Both the position numbers and the translations under genes were made by a program. 64,000 nucleotides of DNA from Rhabditophanes sp. KR3021 (lineage: Eukaryota; Nematoda; Chromadorea; Rhabditida; Alloionematidae), in contig CAUJLY010000004.1 of the NCBI GenBank assembly GCA_963281155.1, positions 992,001-1,056,000 on the forward strand, in the 5' to 3' direction. How positions within the stretch are numbered: the stretch's first letter is position 1; the number at the start of each line of letters is the position of its first letter. The notes beneath the pieces were generated by a model. That model saw only the letters and a list, made by a program, of their open reading frames with translations. It was not told the DNA's origin and did not search any database. Positions 60,406-64,000 of this stretch are shown piece by piece.

Positions 60406-61871
60406 TTAAAACAATGAATAACTCTGAGTTGGAGCTGATCCAATTGTAAAGACACGAAAACCCAATTTCTTAAGTTTTTCGCCATCTAAAATTCTTCGCC
60501 CATCAAAGATAGTAGACGGGTTTACCATTGTTTTCAGGATCGCCTCATAGTCATATTCCTTGAATTCATCCCATTCAGTCAAAATAACGATGGCATGAGC
60601 TCCTCTAGCAGCATCCATATGATTCGAATGTACGTGAACACTTTTATCAAGTAATTCTTTATTTCCAATAACACTACCTAAATCAGTTCTGATAGTAAGT
60701 TCAGTAACTTTAGGGTCATAAAAATGCAAGTCGGCACATTCCTCAAGAAGATACTTGGTAACCGTAATTGCAGAAGATGATCTTGTGTCTCCAGTGTCTT
60801 TCTTGAAGGCAAAACCAAAGATAGCTATTTTCTTGCCAGCAACCGTATTGAATAACTCCCTCACAATTCTATGGCTGAATCTTTCTTTTTGGAAATCATT
60901 CATTTTGACGATGCTTTCGAAATAATCAGCCACCTCGTTTAGATTAAGTGATTTGGATAAGTAAACAAGAGAAAGTAAATCTTTGAGGAAGCAACTACCA
61001 CCAAAACCAACAGATGCTTTTAAGAATTTAGATCCAATTCTTGAGTCTGCACCAATTGCAAAGGCTACTTCATCGACGTCAGCTCCAGTTGACTCGCAAA
61101 TTGCAGAAATAGCATTAATCGAGGAAATACGTTGCGCTAACATGGCATTGGCAGCAAGTTTAGACAATTCAGATGACCATATATTTGTTTGCAAGCATTT
61201 TTCAGTTGGCACCCAATTTTGATAAACTTCAACTAATCTCGAGACAGCCTCAATTCCTTCACTCGTGTCTTGACCACCAATCAAAACTCTGTCTGGGCAA
61301 GATAAATCATTAATAGCAGTTCCTTCAGACAAAAACTCCGGATTAGACAAAACTTGAAACTTCAAATTACTATTCAATTTCTGAGCCTCATTTAGAATAA
61401 TAGAAATGGACTCGGCCGCATGCACTGGAACAGTACTTTTTTCAACGACAATTGTCTCTCCAGTAGCATATTTAGCAATTGTTCTAGCAACAGATTCAAC
61501 AAATCTAAGGTCAGGACACATTCCTTTGCCATGGCCATAATCCTTTGTTGGCGTATTAACAGAAATGAAAATTAAATCGGCTTTAGCTATAGCACCATTC
61601 ATGTCAGTTGAGAAGAATAGGTTTTTGCCTTTACGATCCTTGACAATTTCTTCAAGACCTGGTTCGAAGATAGGCAAGTTATCTGAATTCCATTGATTAA
61701 TTTTGTCGCTATTTGAATCTAAGACTGTTACTTCGATGTGATGACATTTGTGGGCGATTATTGCACTGGTTGGTGTACCGACATACCCAGCTCCGATGCA
61801 AGCTATTTTTTCGATCTGAAATATGCGATTGATTGAGGAGATTAATTATTTATTACCTTTTTAAACGGCAT
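60406..61871 (-). CDS. UGDH: UDP-glucose 6-dehydrogenase
   Basis: NAD+-dependent cytosolic enzyme making UDP-glucuronate for glycosaminoglycans. Exons 61871-61857 (five codons) and 61815-60406 (41 bp intron), 474 residues. Motifs: [12 protein letters not shown] (NAD-binding), [31 protein letters not shown], catalytic Cys280 in [25 protein letters not shown] and FDGRRILD. The C-terminus is about 20 residues shorter than in human UGDH. A ttacag acceptor-like site lies upstream of the ATG (61903-61904). Convergent with alkaline phosphatase, divergent from the DZIP1-like gene. Confidence 0.97.
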
Positions 61872-62641
61872 TATGGACAATATTTTGATTAATCAAAGAG
61901 TTCTGTAAAAAAGACTCTTATTTCGATCTTGTATTAGAGAAGAGTCTTTTACACGAATAAGTTAAACGCTATATGTAAAGAGCGAAACAAGATTTGTATG
62001 TCGCTTATTGCTAGGATGGTAAAGTAGGATCCAATGATTGGTGCTGATTTATTGCGATAAGATTGGGTGTATGAAAGTGATGCTATTTTATTGTGAACAA
62101 CAATTTAAATTGTTATTTATATGTTGTGCTGAAATATTTAAATTTTCTGAATAATGTGAAAATTAGATTATTTGCGAAGCTAATCATATCCTGCTATTCT
62201 GTTCCATTTCATAAATATCCAACTATAAAAGACAACAACGTCAAAATCCATTTAATTTCATTAAAGTTTAAAATCAAAGACCATGAAATTTAACCATTAC
62301 TTGTGATTGCTTCCAACATTTAAACTCAATTTAAGAACATTAAAAGCCCAACTCAAAAAACAACATTAAAAAAATATAATCTTTTGTATGAATAAACAGC
62401 CTATTTGCATTTTGCTTTAATTTATTTTAACGACAGGAAATAATATTATTTCCGCTGTTTTGGGTGTAGATATAAATCATTTATCACCTCTGTGCCACTT
62501 ATCTAAATTGAGGGTGAATGCATAGCAGAAAAAATATCTCGATGGTTGGCATGGCAACGACAATGAGAGTCAAAGTTTTTGAGGCTAAGTTGGTGGTATC
62601 AAATTCAGCTTGGCAAGTATTGATATTTGTGAGGAATAAAT
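61872..62641. other. Divergent upstream region, UGDH / DZIP1-like
   Basis: 770 bp, AT-rich; a 66-residue + strand ORF (62093-62293) is not supported. Confidence 0.45.
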
Positions 62642-63321
62642 ATGAATGAGGAGATTAAGCCCGATTGGAGTTTAATAGGTAATTTATTGTGTGTTTATCT
62701 TTTTAATTTAATATTTTTGAGATGAAATTTCGTTGAATTTATTGGATAAAGGAGTAGGGACATTTGAAATATTGCAACAAACTCTTCCTACTGTTGTTTT
62801 GTCCCGTTTATCAAAGATGGTAAGTTTTTAATATCTCCAGATTTGTTTATCCATTTGACTAAATTGCTTTACTTTTAGGATGATGCCTGTTTTACTGAAG
62901 AAAGAGTAATCAAGTTGTTTCGTCTGTCACAATTGCAAATTGAACACATCTTGGCAAGTGTAAATATGTTGTTTAAAAAATTTCCTTATGTATTTATTTG
63001 TTATTATCCTAACTCTTGTTACACTTTTAGAAGACACAAGCAAAGTTACTCTTAAAATTAGATTATCAAAAAAAGCAAATAAATGAACTTAAAGATGACA
63101 ATGCCAAGGTGAAAGCCACTACATTATCCGCTTCCCCTAATTTATTTGGATGCAAAAAATGTGATAAGATATTCATTTCTCAAGACTTTTTAACTATTCA
63201 TTTAAAAAATATACATAACAAGCCAAATGCCCTCAATTATGAGGAGGATCAAATTTTAAAGTGCCGTACAGATCAAATTTCAACTCAAAACAACTCAGAA
63301 CAATCAACTCCTTGGCGCTAA
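62642..63321 (+). CDS. Short DZIP1-like C2H2 zinc-finger protein
   Basis: Exons 62642-62678, 62722-62819, 62879-62959, 63031-63321 (introns 43, 59 and 71 bp), 168 residues. The N-terminus matches the Dzip-like domain: [28 protein letters not shown], then [19 protein letters not shown], followed by a Lys/Gln-rich helix ([17 protein letters not shown]) and one C2H2 finger, [20 protein letters not shown], then IH. DZIP1/Iguana acts at the ciliary transition zone and in Hedgehog signalling; its N-terminal order (domain, coiled coil, finger) is the same here. Vertebrate DZIP1 is several times longer, so the long C-terminal coiled coil is missing. The stop and downstream AATAAA near 63357 look genuine. 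Confidence 0.7.
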
Positions 63322-64000
63322 CTTATTATTGCTTTTTATTTGCTTCATTCGTCTAAATAAAACATGTTAACATTTGTACAAAGTTTAATTTAAAGCTACA
63401 CCAAAAATATGTAAATTTTATTCCCATTAATTATACATGTAACCACATCCATTCGCCAACTACCACTAAAATGGGTCCCCAAACCCATCATTCAAAAACA
63501 AACTCATTTTAACTATTAAATGGTATATAAAAAATTTAAACATTAAAATTTACTATTCAATGGTGGTGCCTTTACTGCATCACTGCAACAGCCCAAAAAA
63601 TAAATAAATGGTATGTATAAATATTTGACTAGAAATGTCAAAAAATAATACATATTCGTAATGACTGTTTGCTTTTCTTGATACATTTGATCGCATTTTT
63701 TAATATACGAGGCAACTTTCTCCAGCGTTCACATTCATTATCGCTACTCCCAATCATAATCCATTTAGAGCTCATTTTAGAAAAGCAAAACAATTTTTAC
63801 TAGAAAAGTCAATGCTTTTATTCAACAGTATTCTCTAGAGTCTAAAAGTCCATTTCTTCATTCTGTTAAAAGAAATTCATTGTTGTTCTATTCGTAGTGC
63901 CTTTACATTCTGATAACCTTATTCTATCTACATTTCTATTAATTCATTGAACATGGCATTGTAAGTATAGTCTATTTAAAATTTAAATTTGTCTAAATTT
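63322..64000. other. Window end, possible first exon of next gene
   Basis: Mostly AT-rich with no gene. At 63952 an ATG GCA TT is followed directly by a consensus donor gtaagt (63960), which could be the tiny first exon of a + strand gene beyond the window. Confidence 0.25.

Noticed and set aside
1..64000. tRNA, rRNA, CRISPR or intact transposon
   Set aside because: No tRNA T-arm/box B pattern, rRNA segment, regular repeat array or transposase/reverse transcriptase was seen on reading both strands.

Overview
This is a gene-dense, AT-rich stretch of an animal nuclear genome, read from short spliceosomal introns, AATAAA poly(A) signals and animal-type genes (Golgi mannosidase II, GAPVD1, STRIP, RBM15, MFSD8, TRIC, DZIP1 and a neuropeptide precursor). 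About 25 genes or gene pieces sit in 64 kb. I placed 36 introns by hand. 28 of them are only 37-53 bp long and nearly all have GT..YAG ends. The compactness and intron size fit a small-genome invertebrate, for example some nematodes, rotifers or other meiofauna. B12 genes and kynureninase argue against an insect, and a DZIP1 relative suggests a ciliated animal. I cannot place the species.

Layout. 1-9.5 kb (+): Golgi alpha-mannosidase II (5' end outside the window), STRIP1/2 and MMAA. 9.6-16 kb (-): GAPVD1/RME-6 and MMAB. 16.5-25 kb: a cullin-like fragment (+), then an F-box protein, a GPI-anchored Ly6-like protein and an MFSD8/CLN7-like transporter (-), with a 3.3 kb gene-free block. 26.5-38 kb: PARP2-like enzyme (+), kynureninase (-), TRIC channel (+) and RBM15/Spenito (+). 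39.6-45.4 kb: neuropeptide precursor (-), AMACR (-) and SAM synthetase (+). 45.6-54.4 kb (+ unless noted): ANGEL phosphodiesterase, a 90-residue ORF (-), an SLC17 transporter, a decayed SH2 gene (-), an unrecognised single-pass membrane protein and a MOSPD protein. 55.3-63.3 kb: BTB-kelch (-), alkaline phosphatase (+), UDP-glucose dehydrogenase (-) and a very short DZIP1 relative (+).

Functional links. MMAA and MMAB act in the same adenosylcobalamin/methylmalonyl-CoA mutase pathway and lie 6-8 kb apart. Several genes form divergent pairs with one shared upstream region (MFSD8/PARP, kynureninase/TRIC, AMACR/MAT, BTB-kelch/ALP, UGDH/DZIP1).

Most unusual points. (1) A precursor with five copies of a non-amidated [R/K]-N-P-Y-[S/A]-W peptide that I cannot assign to a known family. 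(2) The only three introns near 1 kb (mannosidase, GAPVD1, kynureninase) each hold decayed coding-like sequence on the strand opposite to the host gene. (3) Further gene relics (cullin tail, SH2 domain, others) lie between genes. Exon joins were made by eye from protein homology and splice consensus. No computation or database search was run.
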